A stretch of DNA of 20,530 nt. It comes from JACQGZ01 sp036004665. Its GTDB lineage: Bacteria > Sysuimicrobiota > Sysuimicrobiia > Sysuimicrobiales > Humicultoraceae. The position numbers and the translations under genes were made by a program. The stretch spans positions 1 through 20,530 of the forward strand of contig DASYRG010000028.1 of NCBI GenBank assembly GCA_036004665.1, read 5' to 3'. The notes under the pieces are model-generated. The model was not told the DNA's origin and did no database searches. It worked only from the letters and a program-made list of their open reading frames with translations. Shown here in pieces: positions 1 through 6,789 of the stretch (positions are counted from its first letter, which is position 1; the number at the start of each line of letters is the position of its first letter).

Positions 1-99
1 AGCCACGGTATCCAGCGTAGTGTTGACGGCGTCCATGGCGTCTTTCTTGGTAAGGCCGGTCTTGGTGGCGATTCGCTCGACCAACTCCTCTTTGTTCAT
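1..99 (-). CDS. HU-family DNA-binding protein, N-terminal 33 residues (gene runs off the left edge)
   Basis: The minus strand from 99 reads MNKEELVERIATKTGLTKKD and stays open to the window edge. This is the standard opening of HU/IHF histone-like proteins: an N-terminal helix with the conserved pattern K/N-x-E-L followed by G-L-(T/S)-K-K-(D/E)-A. HU dimers bind and bend DNA without strong sequence preference and help compact the nucleoid. Only the helical dimerisation part is present; the DNA-binding beta arm lies outside the window. The start is fixed by a strong ribosome site, GGGAGGTGA on the minus strand (plus positions 105-113), just before the ATG. The gene is divergent from the tRNA. 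HU and IHF subunits cannot be told apart from this fragment, but a stand-alone HU is most likely. Confidence 0.85.
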   Translation of the reverse strand, partial: MNKEELVERIATKTGLTKKDAMDAVNTTLDTVA

Positions 100-325
100 C
101 TATTCACCTCCCGCAATCCGTACTGGGGCGCCATCGTGCGCGGTTGGCCTCATCTTCGCGCAGCCCGCGGGACACTCCTTCATGAAGAGCGAAGACGAGT
201 GGGTACGAGCAGCAGCGGACCCAGCAGATGCCGCTCACGCGGAAAATGTCTGGTCGGCCATGGCACGGACGACTGTCCCTGAGGTCGGGTCACGTGCGTC
301 CTGTTCTCGATGCCGCGGCGGAACC
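100..325. other. Divergent intergenic region between the HU gene and tRNA-Gly, no gene seen
   Basis: Between the HU start and the tRNA promoter I see no coding frame with a ribosome site or family resemblance. The stretch should hold the HU promoter on the minus strand, but no good -10/-35 pair stands out. It contains a 10-base perfect palindrome, CTTCATGAAG (178-187), and a loose inverted repeat TCTTCGC/GCGAAGA spread over about 45 bases. Either could be a weak regulatory site, and neither is strong evidence. Confidence 0.4.
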
Positions 326-355
326 TTGCTGGGGGCGCACGCCCCCGCCTATAAT
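326..355 (+). promoter_or_regulatory. Sigma-70-type promoter of tRNA-Gly
   Basis: A perfect -10 box TATAAT lies at 350-355. A partial -35 box TTGCTG (326-331) is 18 bases upstream. The bases after the -10 are GC-rich (CGCGGTGG), as is common for stable-RNA promoters under stringent control. Transcription would begin near 361-363, about 35 bases before the mature tRNA 5' end. The spacer is almost filled by an inverted repeat, GGGGGCG-CA-CGCCCCC (331-346). The -10 is clear; the -35 is inferred from spacing. Confidence 0.65.
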
Positions 356-396
356 CGCGGTGGATCGGCGAGTCCGATGCGCCACCAAAGGCCGTC

Positions 397-470
397 GCGG
401 GGATAGCTCAATGGCAGAGCTCCGGCCTTCCAAGCCGGTGATGCGGGTTCGATTCCCGTTCCCCGCTCCA
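397..470 (+). tRNA. tRNA-Gly, anticodon UCC
   Basis: A complete cloverleaf can be folded by eye. The acceptor stem GCGGGGA (397-403) pairs with TCCCCGC (460-466). The D arm is closed by GCTC/GAGC. The anticodon stem CCGGC/GCCGG encloses the loop CTTCCAA, with anticodon TCC at 429-431, which reads GGA and GGG glycine codons. The T arm is GCGGG-TTCGATT-CCCGT with one G-T wobble. The discriminator base is T467 and the CCA end is encoded at 468-470. It is preceded by a TATAAT promoter. The next gene's ribosome site begins only 12 bases after the CCA, with no terminator between them. Confidence 0.96.
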
Positions 471-492
471 CCACAGTCCTCGGAGGTCTGCC

Positions 493-864
493 CTGACGTT
501 CCGCATCGTCACCCTCGCCGTCCTGGCGGCGCTGGCTGTGATCCTCTGGATGGCTTATTCGCGCAGCCGGCCGGCCGCCGCGATCCGCCGCGCCCTCGCC
601 CGCGAGGTCTCTCTGCCGGCGCGCGGCGATCCCGGCGACCTCTATGAGCGGCCCTCTCCCCCCAGGCTGAGCTGGAACTGGGCGGCGCTGCTGCTGGGGC
701 CCTTCTGGTACCTCTTCCAGGGGCTCTGGGTGCACGGCATCGTCCTGGCGTCTCTAGCCTTTCTCAGCGGGGGAGCGCTGGCGCCGCTGGTGTGGCTCTA
801 TGCGGGGCTGAAGAGCAACGAAGACCTGCTCGAGTTCCGCATCGCCCGCCGCAGCGTCTACTGA
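493..864 (+). CDS. Small DUF2628-like membrane protein
   Basis: This frame encodes a protein of about 108-123 residues. The part after residue 538's GTG codon includes the phrase SWNWAALLLGPFWYLFQGLW and a second hydrophobic stretch ending in LAPLVWLYAGLKSNEDL. Together these match the DUF2628 family, small inner-membrane proteins of unknown role. The start is uncertain. The GTG at 538 lacks a ribosome site and cuts through a hydrophobic helix. A CTG at 493 has GGAGG (482-486) six bases upstream and restores a full N-terminal membrane segment (TFRIVTLAVLAALAVILWM). I chose 493 for that reason. CTG starts are rare, so 538 or the in-frame ATG at 550 remain possible. It follows the tRNA closely and may share its transcript. 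Confidence 0.6.
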   Translation: MTFRIVTLAVLAALAVILWMAYSRSRPAAAIRRALAREVSLPARGDPGDLYERPSPPRLSWNWAALLLGPFWYLFQGLWVHGIVLASLAFLSGGALAPLVWLYAGLKSNEDLLEFRIARRSVY

Positions 865-883
865 CACGCCTTCCATGAAAACC

Positions 884-914
884 GTGAAGCCTCCGGTTCA
901 CGCGGAGGCTTCAC
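884..914. terminator. Hairpin terminator between convergent genes
   Basis: GTGAAGCCTCCG (884-895) and CGGAGGCTTCAC (903-914) form a perfect 12-bp stem with a 7-base loop. It lies between the stop codons of the plus-strand gene ending at 864 and the minus-strand gene ending at 942. On the minus strand the stem is followed by GGTTTTC, a short U-run, so intrinsic termination is best supported for the minus-strand pair. On the plus strand there is no U-run, so termination of the tRNA/membrane-protein transcript is less certain. Confidence 0.75.
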
Positions 915-941
915 ATCCATCGAGATTGCCCGGAGGGGCCG

Positions 942-1382
942 TCAGCGCTCGACGGTGACGCTCGAGACCACGAACTTCCCGTCGGCCATGCTTCCCCGCA
1001 GCGTTACGGTATTGCCCTTCTTCAGATCGGTTAAAGCGATCTCGCGGAGGATCGTCGCCCGGTCGTCGACCTGTACTGTGAGCGTCGCCCCCTGCTGGAC
1101 CCCCGTCGTTCGGGCGGAGGTCACTTTGAGGATCAGGGTGTGGTCCCGTACGCTCTCCAGCATCCCGACCACCTCCCCTTTTTCCCCCTTCCTCTGCCTG
1201 TCTGGAGCTCCCTTGGGCGAGGAGAGGGGTGCCGGGGACGGAGTTGGAGCGGGCGACTGGGCCAGGACCTGCCCGCCGTCAGACAGCCTGTCGGCGAGCG
1301 GCGATGACCGGAAGAGATAGCCCGCGGCAAACGCGGCCACGATCAGCACGGCAGCCACGGCCACCGGAAGACCTCGCCTCAT
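942..1382 (-). CDS. Signal-anchored DUF5666-like (OB-type) extracytoplasmic protein
   Basis: 146 residues. An N-terminal basic patch (MRRGLP) and hydrophobic segment (about residues 6-24) form a signal peptide or membrane anchor. A Pro/Ser/Ala-rich linker follows (about 42-60), then a charged stretch, then a beta-rich domain from about residue 69. That domain carries the spaced pattern VVGMLESV..HTLILKV...GATLTVQVDD..T.I....LTDLKKGNTVTLRG...DGKFVVSSVTVE, typical of DUF5666 and related OB-fold domains. The function is unknown; it probably acts outside the membrane. It starts 7 bases after the stop of the four-helix membrane protein and has no ribosome site of its own, so the two are likely translated from one transcript. 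That transcript ends at the hairpin at 884-914. The domain assignment rests on pattern only. Confidence 0.7.
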   Translation of the reverse strand: MRRGLPVAVAAVLIVAAFAAGYLFRSSPLADRLSDGGQVLAQSPAPTPSPAPLSSPKGAPDRQRKGEKGEVVGMLESVRDHTLILKVTSARTTGVQQGATLTVQVDDRATILREIALTDLKKGNTVTLRGSMADGKFVVSSVTVER

Positions 1383-1389
1383 GAGATCG

Positions 1390-1890
1390 TCAGGCCTGGG
1401 CCGGGCTCGGGCTCAACTGGCGAGTCCCCAGAGGTCGGACGGCGCGCCACATCCCGATGATCAAGGCCAGGGTGATCAGGTTGAAGAAGAAGTGCAGCCA
1501 GATCAGAGGGACGACGAAGCCGAGGATGCCCTTGGGGCCTACGGTGATGCCCAGCGCATAGTACTGATACATCTTCACGATGTGCTCGACCGTGTGATAC
1601 CCCTGGAAGACCGCGGCGGCCTTGATGACAAAGGGGAGCGGTCGCCGAATGTTACGGACCCAGTAGACGAGGATGGCCAGGATGGCCACCTGCAGACTGG
1701 CATTGTACGCGAAGTGGACCCACTCCAGATCGAAAATTGAACCGAGGAGTCCCGGCGCCTTGGGCCACCCCAGGATAAACTTCTGAGTCACCTGGGCGAC
1801 GTGCTCGGCCATGTGGGCCGACTGGATCACGAACCAGGCGAACGTGAAGGCGACGAAGTAGCGGATATTGCGATCCTCGACTCCCTGCAT
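1390..1890 (-). CDS. Four-helix membrane protein with duplicated HxxEH module, unrecognised family
   Basis: 166 residues with four hydrophobic helices (about 11-33, 60-78, 86-105, 122-148). I do not recognise a named family. The protein is an internal duplication. Residues 23-41 (Q-x2-H-x2-E-H-x5-Q-x3-L-G) recur at 96-114 with exactly the same spacing, and W57-x-H59-F-x2-N63 recurs as W131-x-H133-F-x2-N137. His and Glu inside membrane helices suggest metal or haem binding, but this is inference. The start is ATG at 1890, with a GGAGGGGGAGA ribosome site about nine bases upstream; a TTG one codon earlier is less likely. It is the first gene of a pair with the DUF5666-like protein 7 bases downstream. 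Confidence 0.75.
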   Translation of the reverse strand: MQGVEDRNIRYFVAFTFAWFVIQSAHMAEHVAQVTQKFILGWPKAPGLLGSIFDLEWVHFAYNASLQVAILAILVYWVRNIRRPLPFVIKAAAVFQGYHTVEHIVKMYQYYALGITVGPKGILGFVVPLIWLHFFFNLITLALIIGMWRAVRPLGTRQLSPSPAQA

Positions 1891-2199
1891 CAAGACAATC
1901 TCCCCCTCCGTGATCTGACTCGCTTTTCACACACCGTGCCACAGACTGATCTACAGACCTGCCGTGGGGCTTCTTTGTACTGTAACGGCAGAGGTGCCCG
2001 GGCGTCCATCGTACGAAGGATGGATTTGGATTCCCCCGAAGCAGGAGCGATCCCTGCACCGTTCGGTCCAGTGCGTGGCATCCTCGCGGACACCACCCCG
2101 CGGCCCCAGCCCAGCCGTTGTAATGTTCCAGGAGGTTTTAAGGAGGTATTGGGGAGAGGGGGGTGAAATTTCTCTGCAAATTTGTCGACGAGGTCCTTT
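1891..2199. other. Divergent intergenic region before the ATP-grasp gene
   Basis: About 300 bases separate the membrane protein (minus) from the ATP-grasp gene (plus), and no supported gene lies in it. It should hold promoters in both directions, but I see no convincing -10/-35 pair. A small hairpin GCAGG-N7-CCTGC lies at 2041-2057. A purine-rich tract at 2130-2165 holds two copies of the Shine-Dalgarno-like AGGAGGT (2130-2136 and 2141-2147), neither properly spaced from a usable start codon. Confidence 0.4.
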
Positions 2200-3387
2200 G
2201 TGCCGCTAGCGCCGGTCATGATCCTCGAGGGAAATAGCCGCACCACTCTCGGCGTGGTCCGCAGTCTGGGCAGACGAGGGATCCCGATCTTCCTGGGGAG
2301 CTCGGAGCGTCTGCCCAAGTCCGGTGTTTCCCGCTATGTCACCCGTCGCTTTGCCTACCCCTCCGGGGAAGCGGGAGACGCGGCGATGCACGAGGCGATC
2401 ATGAGACACGTCCAGGCCTGGCGCCCAGCCGTGCTCATGCCCGCGGGTGGCGACGAGGAGTGGTCTACCATCTACCGTCATGAGGCCGAGTACGCGGCGG
2501 TGACGCGGATCGTCCCGACTCCCAGCTGGCACCAGTTCTCACGTCTCGAGCAGGACAAGGAGTACCTGTACCAGTTGGCCACAGAGCACGGCGTGGCCAT
2601 CCCTGCCACGTTCGTGACGCGCACACTCGAAGAGGCTCTGGCGTTGCGGGACGGGCTGCCCTACCCGGTCGTCGTCAAACCGCGTCGTGGCGCAGCGGGA
2701 ATGGGCGTCTTGAAGGTAGATGAGGCCCGGGCGCTGTCCGCACTCTTGAACCCCGGTGAGGTGCCCCCGCTGATTCAGGAATGCCTTGATGGCGAGGAGA
2801 TCGAACTGACGATCCTGTGCGCCCATGGCGAACCCCTGGCCGCGTCCGTGTACCAGACGCTCCGCCACTTCCCGATCCCTTACGGTCCGCCCACCGCCTG
2901 CGTGACGGTGCGGGACGATAGGCTGATTGGCGAGACGATCCGTTTCATGCGCCGACTCGCCTATCACGGCGTCGCCCACATGGATTTCATTCGCGACCGT
3001 CGGGACGGCGTCGCCAAGCTGATCGATTTCAATCCCGCCCTCACCGGGACGAACGACATCTCACTGGCCAGCGGGGTTGATTTCGCGTGGAAGCTCTACC
3101 GGCTGGCGCTGGGAGAGCGCGTCGAACCAGGATTCGCCTGCGAAGAGGGGGTGGAATATCGCTGGCTCCTCTACGGCGAGTTCCTGCACCTTCTCGGGAC
3201 GCCCCACAAGCTCCACACGCTGCGGACGATGTGGCCGCGCAGGAGAGTCCGCACAAACGTGTCGCTGAGCGACCCCCTCCCCCATCTCACCGAAGGGATC
3301 ACGATGACCCGACGGCACGTCGCCCGCTGGTGGACCGGGCGGAAACAGGAGCGGCGTCCGCGGCTCGGCGCGGCCGAACCCACCTGA
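2200..3387 (+). CDS. ATP-grasp domain protein (carboxylate-amine/thiol ligase-like)
   Basis: About 395 residues. The N-terminal domain opens MILEGNSRTTLGVVRSLGRR, a Rossmann-like pre-ATP-grasp domain. The ATP-grasp core follows, with DKEYLYQLATEHGVAIPATF and YPVVVKPRRGAAGMGVLKV (conserved ATP-binding Lys), then IQECLDGEEIELTIL. The Mg site is DFIRDR...KLIDFNPALTGTND, with the Asp/Asn pair in place of the usual Glu/Asn. Such enzymes join a carboxylate to an amine or thiol through an acyl-phosphate; the substrate cannot be read from sequence. The start is uncertain: GTG 2200 has GAGGT six bases upstream, TTG 2182 has no ribosome site, and ATG 2218 would still leave a complete domain. It is convergent with the glycan operon, and its stop codon lies in a palindrome shared with that operon's last gene. 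Confidence 0.85.
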   Translation: MPLAPVMILEGNSRTTLGVVRSLGRRGIPIFLGSSERLPKSGVSRYVTRRFAYPSGEAGDAAMHEAIMRHVQAWRPAVLMPAGGDEEWSTIYRHEAEYAAVTRIVPTPSWHQFSRLEQDKEYLYQLATEHGVAIPATFVTRTLEEALALRDGLPYPVVVKPRRGAAGMGVLKVDEARALSALLNPGEVPPLIQECLDGEEIELTILCAHGEPLAASVYQTLRHFPIPYGPPTACVTVRDDRLIGETIRFMRRLAYHGVAHMDFIRDRRDGVAKLIDFNPALTGTNDISLASGVDFAWKLYRLALGERVEPGFACEEGVEYRWLLYGEFLHLLGTPHKLHTLRTMWPRRRVRTNVSLSDPLPHLTEGITMTRRHVARWWTGRKQERRPRLGAAEPT

Positions 3388-3399
3388 GGGATCCCTCAG
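3384..3399. repeat. Perfect palindrome spanning both convergent stop codons
   Basis: CTGAGGGATCCCTCAG is a perfect 16-base palindrome. It contains the TGA of the plus-strand ATP-grasp gene (3385-3387) and, as its mirror image, the TGA of the minus-strand glycosyltransferase (3396-3398). As RNA it could fold as a 6-bp stem with a GATC loop on either strand. No U-run follows on either side, so it is not a classical terminator. Confidence 0.6.
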
Positions 3400-4643
3400 C
3401 GCGTCGCCGCCTGTCCCGGGGCCAATCGTGTGCGGACGACCCCGCGGGGACGGTGGAGCAGCCGGGTAATGGCTCCCTGATAGTCGGCTACGGCCCGTGA
3501 GAGATCGTGGGGGTGCACGCTCGCCCGGGCGCCATTACCCAGGGACCGGCGCAGTTCCGCGTCCTCTGCGACACGCAGCGTCTTGGCAGCCAGGTCGGCG
3601 ACGTCGCCCGTGCGGAAGAGGAGCCCCGTCCGCCCGTCGGCGATGACCTCCCGAGCCCCGGGGACGTCGCTCGCCAGCAAGACACGGCCGCACGCCTGGG
3701 CCTCCAGGTAGACCCGCGATTGCCCTTCGAACTCGGAGGGCATAACGACGAGATCGGCCAGGCGGATGTAGTCGGGCATCTGAGCGTAGTCCACCCATCC
3801 AGCAAAACGCACGCGCGCGCTGATCCCCAACTCCCGCGCGGTCGCCTCGAGCACCTCCCGCTCCTGTCCATCGCCGACGATCAGGTAAGCGAGCCTTGGC
3901 GCCCGGGGCAACGTCAGCGCTGCCGAAACGATGAGATCACGCGCCCGCTTCATCGGCTTCAGGTTGGACGCGTGCAGGACAACGATATCTTCCCGGGACA
4001 GGTTGAGACGGGCCAGCAAGCCCTCGTCCCTCGGCCCGGGAGCAAAGCGCCTCAGGTCCAGCGCGTTGGGGATGGTACGGACCCCGGACAGTCCCAGGCG
4101 GCGCAGTCCCCTCGTAAGGTGACGCGCGGGTGTGACGATCAGATCGGCCTTCCGGTACTGGGCGAGCACCTGCTCCGCGAGGTCCTGGGGGTAACTTCCA
4201 TTCAGGATGGCCAGGGTCAGCCCGCCGCGGGCCATCAGGATCGAGGGCAGGCCGGCGGCCCGTGCAAGGTCCGGCGCGTCCCAGACGAACGTCTCGCGTC
4301 CGATCAAGAGCAGGTGGGGTCGTTCTTCTTCGATCAGCCGTGGCAGGGCGGCCCGGATGCGCGCCCGCTCCAGCCGGCGATAGGCTCCCGCGGCGGGTTG
4401 GTGGGGGCCGATGTCGAACCGTGGCACCAGGAACCGGTCGATCGCGAGGCCAGGGTAGCGTCGGGCGAAAGTCTCCGCCCTCGCGCCGGTCTCCGGCGTC
4501 ACCGGCGCGAGGGCCCGCACGCGAGCCCCCGCGTCGGCCAATCCCGTCAGCAGTTCGGTACAGGAGATCGGCGCGCCACCCGGGTGCGGAGGGAGCAGGC
4601 CGACGTAGAGGATCCTCAGCTCAGGCCCGGGGAAGTCACTCAT
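3396..4643 (-). CDS. GT4-family glycosyltransferase (GT-B fold)
   Basis: 415 residues, normal for family GT4. The N-terminal Rossmann domain starts LRILYVGLLPPHPGGAPISC, with the glycine-rich acceptor-side loop. The C-terminal nucleotide-sugar domain begins near residue 220 (VVLHASNLKPMKRARDLI), continues through LIVGDGQERE (about 254-263), and has the diagnostic E-x7-E pair at E306 and E314 (EFEGQSRVYLE). Retaining GT4 enzymes transfer sugar from an NDP-sugar on the cytoplasmic side of the membrane. The donor and linkage cannot be predicted. The ATG start overlaps the upstream gene's TGA as ATGA, indicating translational coupling. It is the last gene of the long glycan operon. Confidence 0.9.
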   Translation of the reverse strand: MSDFPGPELRILYVGLLPPHPGGAPISCTELLTGLADAGARVRALAPVTPETGARAETFARRYPGLAIDRFLVPRFDIGPHQPAAGAYRRLERARIRAALPRLIEEERPHLLLIGRETFVWDAPDLARAAGLPSILMARGGLTLAILNGSYPQDLAEQVLAQYRKADLIVTPARHLTRGLRRLGLSGVRTIPNALDLRRFAPGPRDEGLLARLNLSREDIVVLHASNLKPMKRARDLIVSAALTLPRAPRLAYLIVGDGQEREVLEATARELGISARVRFAGWVDYAQMPDYIRLADLVVMPSEFEGQSRVYLEAQACGRVLLASDVPGAREVIADGRTGLLFRTGDVADLAAKTLRVAEDAELRRSLGNGARASVHPHDLSRAVADYQGAITRLLHRPRGVVRTRLAPGQAATR

Positions 4644-6205
4644 GCGCCGTCCATCCGTCGGAATGGAAGCACCTTCCCTTGGGGTGTGAGCATCGGCCGC
4701 TCCCGTTTCACCCGCACGGCGGCGGCCTCGTCCCAGAGCCGCGCGCTGATGCGGTAGGTCGGGCGCAGCCGTCCCAACTCCTGAAAGAAGACGCGGAGCA
4801 GTTCCCGTTCGTCCAGCCGGCCGACCTCAGGGCTGACCAGGAGGTCGTAGTGGGGAAGGCCCCCCGTTCCCCCATACTGTTCGATCAGCTGGTAGTCAAA
4901 GATCGTCCCCCCGAAGCGGCGGGGCAGCACGGCCTCAAACAGATGAAAGATATCGGCGCCGACGAAGGTGACCCCCTCCCCCGTCAGCTTCTCGTAGCTG
5001 CGGATCGTATGGAGGTGTTGCAGGTAGCCGAATCGGTCAAGGGAGCAGCCGCAGGAGCGCGTTTCCATGACCGCATGGTCACCGATCTCGGTGTTCAGCA
5101 TGACCTTGGACGCCGCCGGACGGAGCGTGGCGAAGAGGAGTGCCCCAACGGTCGACCCATCGGCCAGCGCGAGCGGACGCTGGATCACCGCGAAGGCGTC
5201 CAGAAAGAGGTGAACGTCGTCGGCCGCGCGCGGCTGCGGACACTGCACGCCCACTCCGCCTGCTTCGGAGAAACCGTAGGTAGCCACGGCTTTCGCCCCC
5301 GAAGCCTCAATCGTCTCCCGCCGATCGGAGGTGACGGGTTCGCCTCCGAGGAGAAAACTCACGCCCCCGAGAGATCGCCCGCGTTCCATCATGGCCAGTG
5401 CAACGCGCACCGCCGCGCTGGAGGAAGTATTCAGGCAGGGCTGCATCCCTTGGTCCAGTAGTTGGACGAGAGCCTCTCCCACTCGCCACGCCTCCGCCAG
5501 CGGGACGACTTCCATGGTGGGAAATCCGGTGGCCCAGCGGACCAGCCACTCCCTCAGCGCACTTGAAGAGCGTTGGCGCGGCCCGTCCTCAAGCGGAGAG
5601 AACCGGCGCACCGGCGGCTGGCCGAACTTCGCGCCCATGAGGAACCGATTGTTGACGGCAAAGTATGAGGGGATCCAGAAGAGCAACGGCCGTCCCAGCC
5701 AGCCGTGCGCCGCAAACCAGATCGCCCAGTTCGGCGCGGATTGGGCGACGTGATCGAGGTGGAGCTTTAACCGGGTGGGGCGTCCCCCCGTGCCTCCTGT
5801 GCGCCCGTGGTACTGTGTCCCGATGAGCGGGTTGTCGAAGTCCGCGTCGCGCCAGCTGAAGGTTTGGCTTCCCCGCACCGCGGGCTTCCGTCCCTTGAAC
5901 TCATCAAAGGTGACGTACACGCCGGCCCGTGAGAGCCGCGCCAACGTGCTCTCGACTCCCTCGGCGCGAACCATCGCGCGGAGGTCCTCCGACTCGATCC
6001 CCGCGGCGGTCAGCAGCTGACGGTAGGGGCTCTGTGGCTGCGCGTAAATCGCCCGCTCCGCCATCCACAGAAAGGACGCCTCCCGCGCCGCCATCCGCTC
6101 CCGCACGTACCGTTCCGCGGCCCCAATCGAGATGGGTTTCGCAAGAAACGGGCGCAGTTGCAGGAGGAATCGGACGAAGCCGTAGGCGCCCGTCAACGAC
6201 GGCAT
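4640..6205 (-). CDS. Divergent PaaK/CapK-like adenylate-forming enzyme
   Basis: 521 residues. The ATP loop is present as TQYHGRTGGTGGRPTRL rather than the usual SGSTG-x-P form. The A5-like motif is YGFSEAGG. After it comes EIGDHAV with a Cys-x-Cys pair (CGCSLDRFGY), then SYEKLTGEGVTFVGAD. The C-terminal subdomain ends TPQGKVLPFRRM, with a candidate catalytic Lys near residue 511. Relatives of phenylacetate-CoA ligase activate carboxylic acids as acyl-adenylates and pass them to CoA or another nucleophile. CapK-type members occur in capsule clusters with unknown substrates. I set the start at ATG 6205; the open frame upstream of it overlaps the next gene and has no protein-like composition. 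It is longer and more divergent than the second homologue at 18077-19453. It overlaps the following glycosyltransferase by 4 bases. Confidence 0.8.
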   Translation of the reverse strand: MPSLTGAYGFVRFLLQLRPFLAKPISIGAAERYVRERMAAREASFLWMAERAIYAQPQSPYRQLLTAAGIESEDLRAMVRAEGVESTLARLSRAGVYVTFDEFKGRKPAVRGSQTFSWRDADFDNPLIGTQYHGRTGGTGGRPTRLKLHLDHVAQSAPNWAIWFAAHGWLGRPLLFWIPSYFAVNNRFLMGAKFGQPPVRRFSPLEDGPRQRSSSALREWLVRWATGFPTMEVVPLAEAWRVGEALVQLLDQGMQPCLNTSSSAAVRVALAMMERGRSLGGVSFLLGGEPVTSDRRETIEASGAKAVATYGFSEAGGVGVQCPQPRAADDVHLFLDAFAVIQRPLALADGSTVGALLFATLRPAASKVMLNTEIGDHAVMETRSCGCSLDRFGYLQHLHTIRSYEKLTGEGVTFVGADIFHLFEAVLPRRFGGTIFDYQLIEQYGGTGGLPHYDLLVSPEVGRLDERELLRVFFQELGRLRPTYRISARLWDEAAAVRVKRERPMLTPQGKVLPFRRMDGA

Positions 6206-6209
6206 CGTC

Positions 6210-6746
6210 CTATTTCGCGAACGGTGGTTCGCTCGCCCGCGCCTCCTCTTCCTCCCGCTCGGCGGATACGCGATCGCCCTGGTCTCGTTCGGGGATGACG
6301 CCGCGCTGCAGCTCCGCGGCCAGGTCGTGGTCGGAGAGATCCCGCAGGCTCCCCTCCCGCCGTTCCAGGTCTGTGAACTCGTCGTAGGTCTCGAGCACCC
6401 GCTGATAGAGCTCGTCCCGAAAGGCCCGCTCCAGCTGAAGTTTGACGAAGAACAGCTCCTCCAGCCTGGCCTTGCGGTAGAGCCAGAGCAGGCGGGCGCG
6501 CAGCTCATCCAATTGAACCTTCGTGCCAAAGGTGAGATCGCGCGCCGCCAGCAGCGACTGCAACCGTTCGAACTGCGCCCCGATCGCGGGCAGCAGACCG
6601 CTCAGATCCGCGATAGTCTCCGCGAGCGAGCGTCCTCCATGGGCTCCCTCCCGGATCAGGGTGATCAGCTGTCCCTCGATCTGATCGAGCGCCGCGGCGA
6701 TGTCAGCGGTGATCACCCTGGAGTCCGCGCCTTCGACGCCCATCAT
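6210..6746 (-). CDS. Unrecognised helical/coiled-coil protein in the glycan operon
   Basis: 178 residues, no family recognised. It has no signal peptide and no membrane helix. The composition is strongly helical and charged. Heptad-like leucines run through residues about 15-35 (IAAALDQIEGQLITLI) and 60-125 (FERLQSLLAARDL, LDELRARLLWLYRKARLEEL). The tail from about 145 is very acidic to mixed (AEREEEEARASE). It ends 4 bases before the start of the adenylate-forming enzyme, so the two are co-translated neighbours. A scaffold or partner for that enzyme is possible but only an inference from position. The start is ATG 6746, or the second ATG at 6743; no clear ribosome site precedes either. Confidence 0.65.
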   Translation of the reverse strand: MMGVEGADSRVITADIAAALDQIEGQLITLIREGAHGGRSLAETIADLSGLLPAIGAQFERLQSLLAARDLTFGTKVQLDELRARLLWLYRKARLEELFFVKLQLERAFRDELYQRVLETYDEFTDLERREGSLRDLSDHDLAAELQRGVIPERDQGDRVSAEREEEEARASEPPFAK

Positions 6747-6789
6747 CCGGTCCCGCTGGCCGTCGCAGCGGCGACCGTCCCGTCCGGCA

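Noticed and set aside
178..187. Palindrome CTTCATGAAG upstream of the HU gene as an operator
   Set aside because: A single 10-base palindrome with no promoter elements around it is expected by chance at this length scale.
2163..2237. 24-codon GTG frame overlapping the start of the ATP-grasp gene as a leader peptide
   Set aside because: It has no conserved feature and the nearest ribosome-site motif is badly spaced. It is mentioned only with the tandem motif finding.
6206..6529. N-terminal extension of the adenylate-forming enzyme frame
   Set aside because: The extra 108 codons overlap the 178-residue protein and read as a Ser/Arg/Pro-rich shadow. The recognisable protein begins at ATG 6205.
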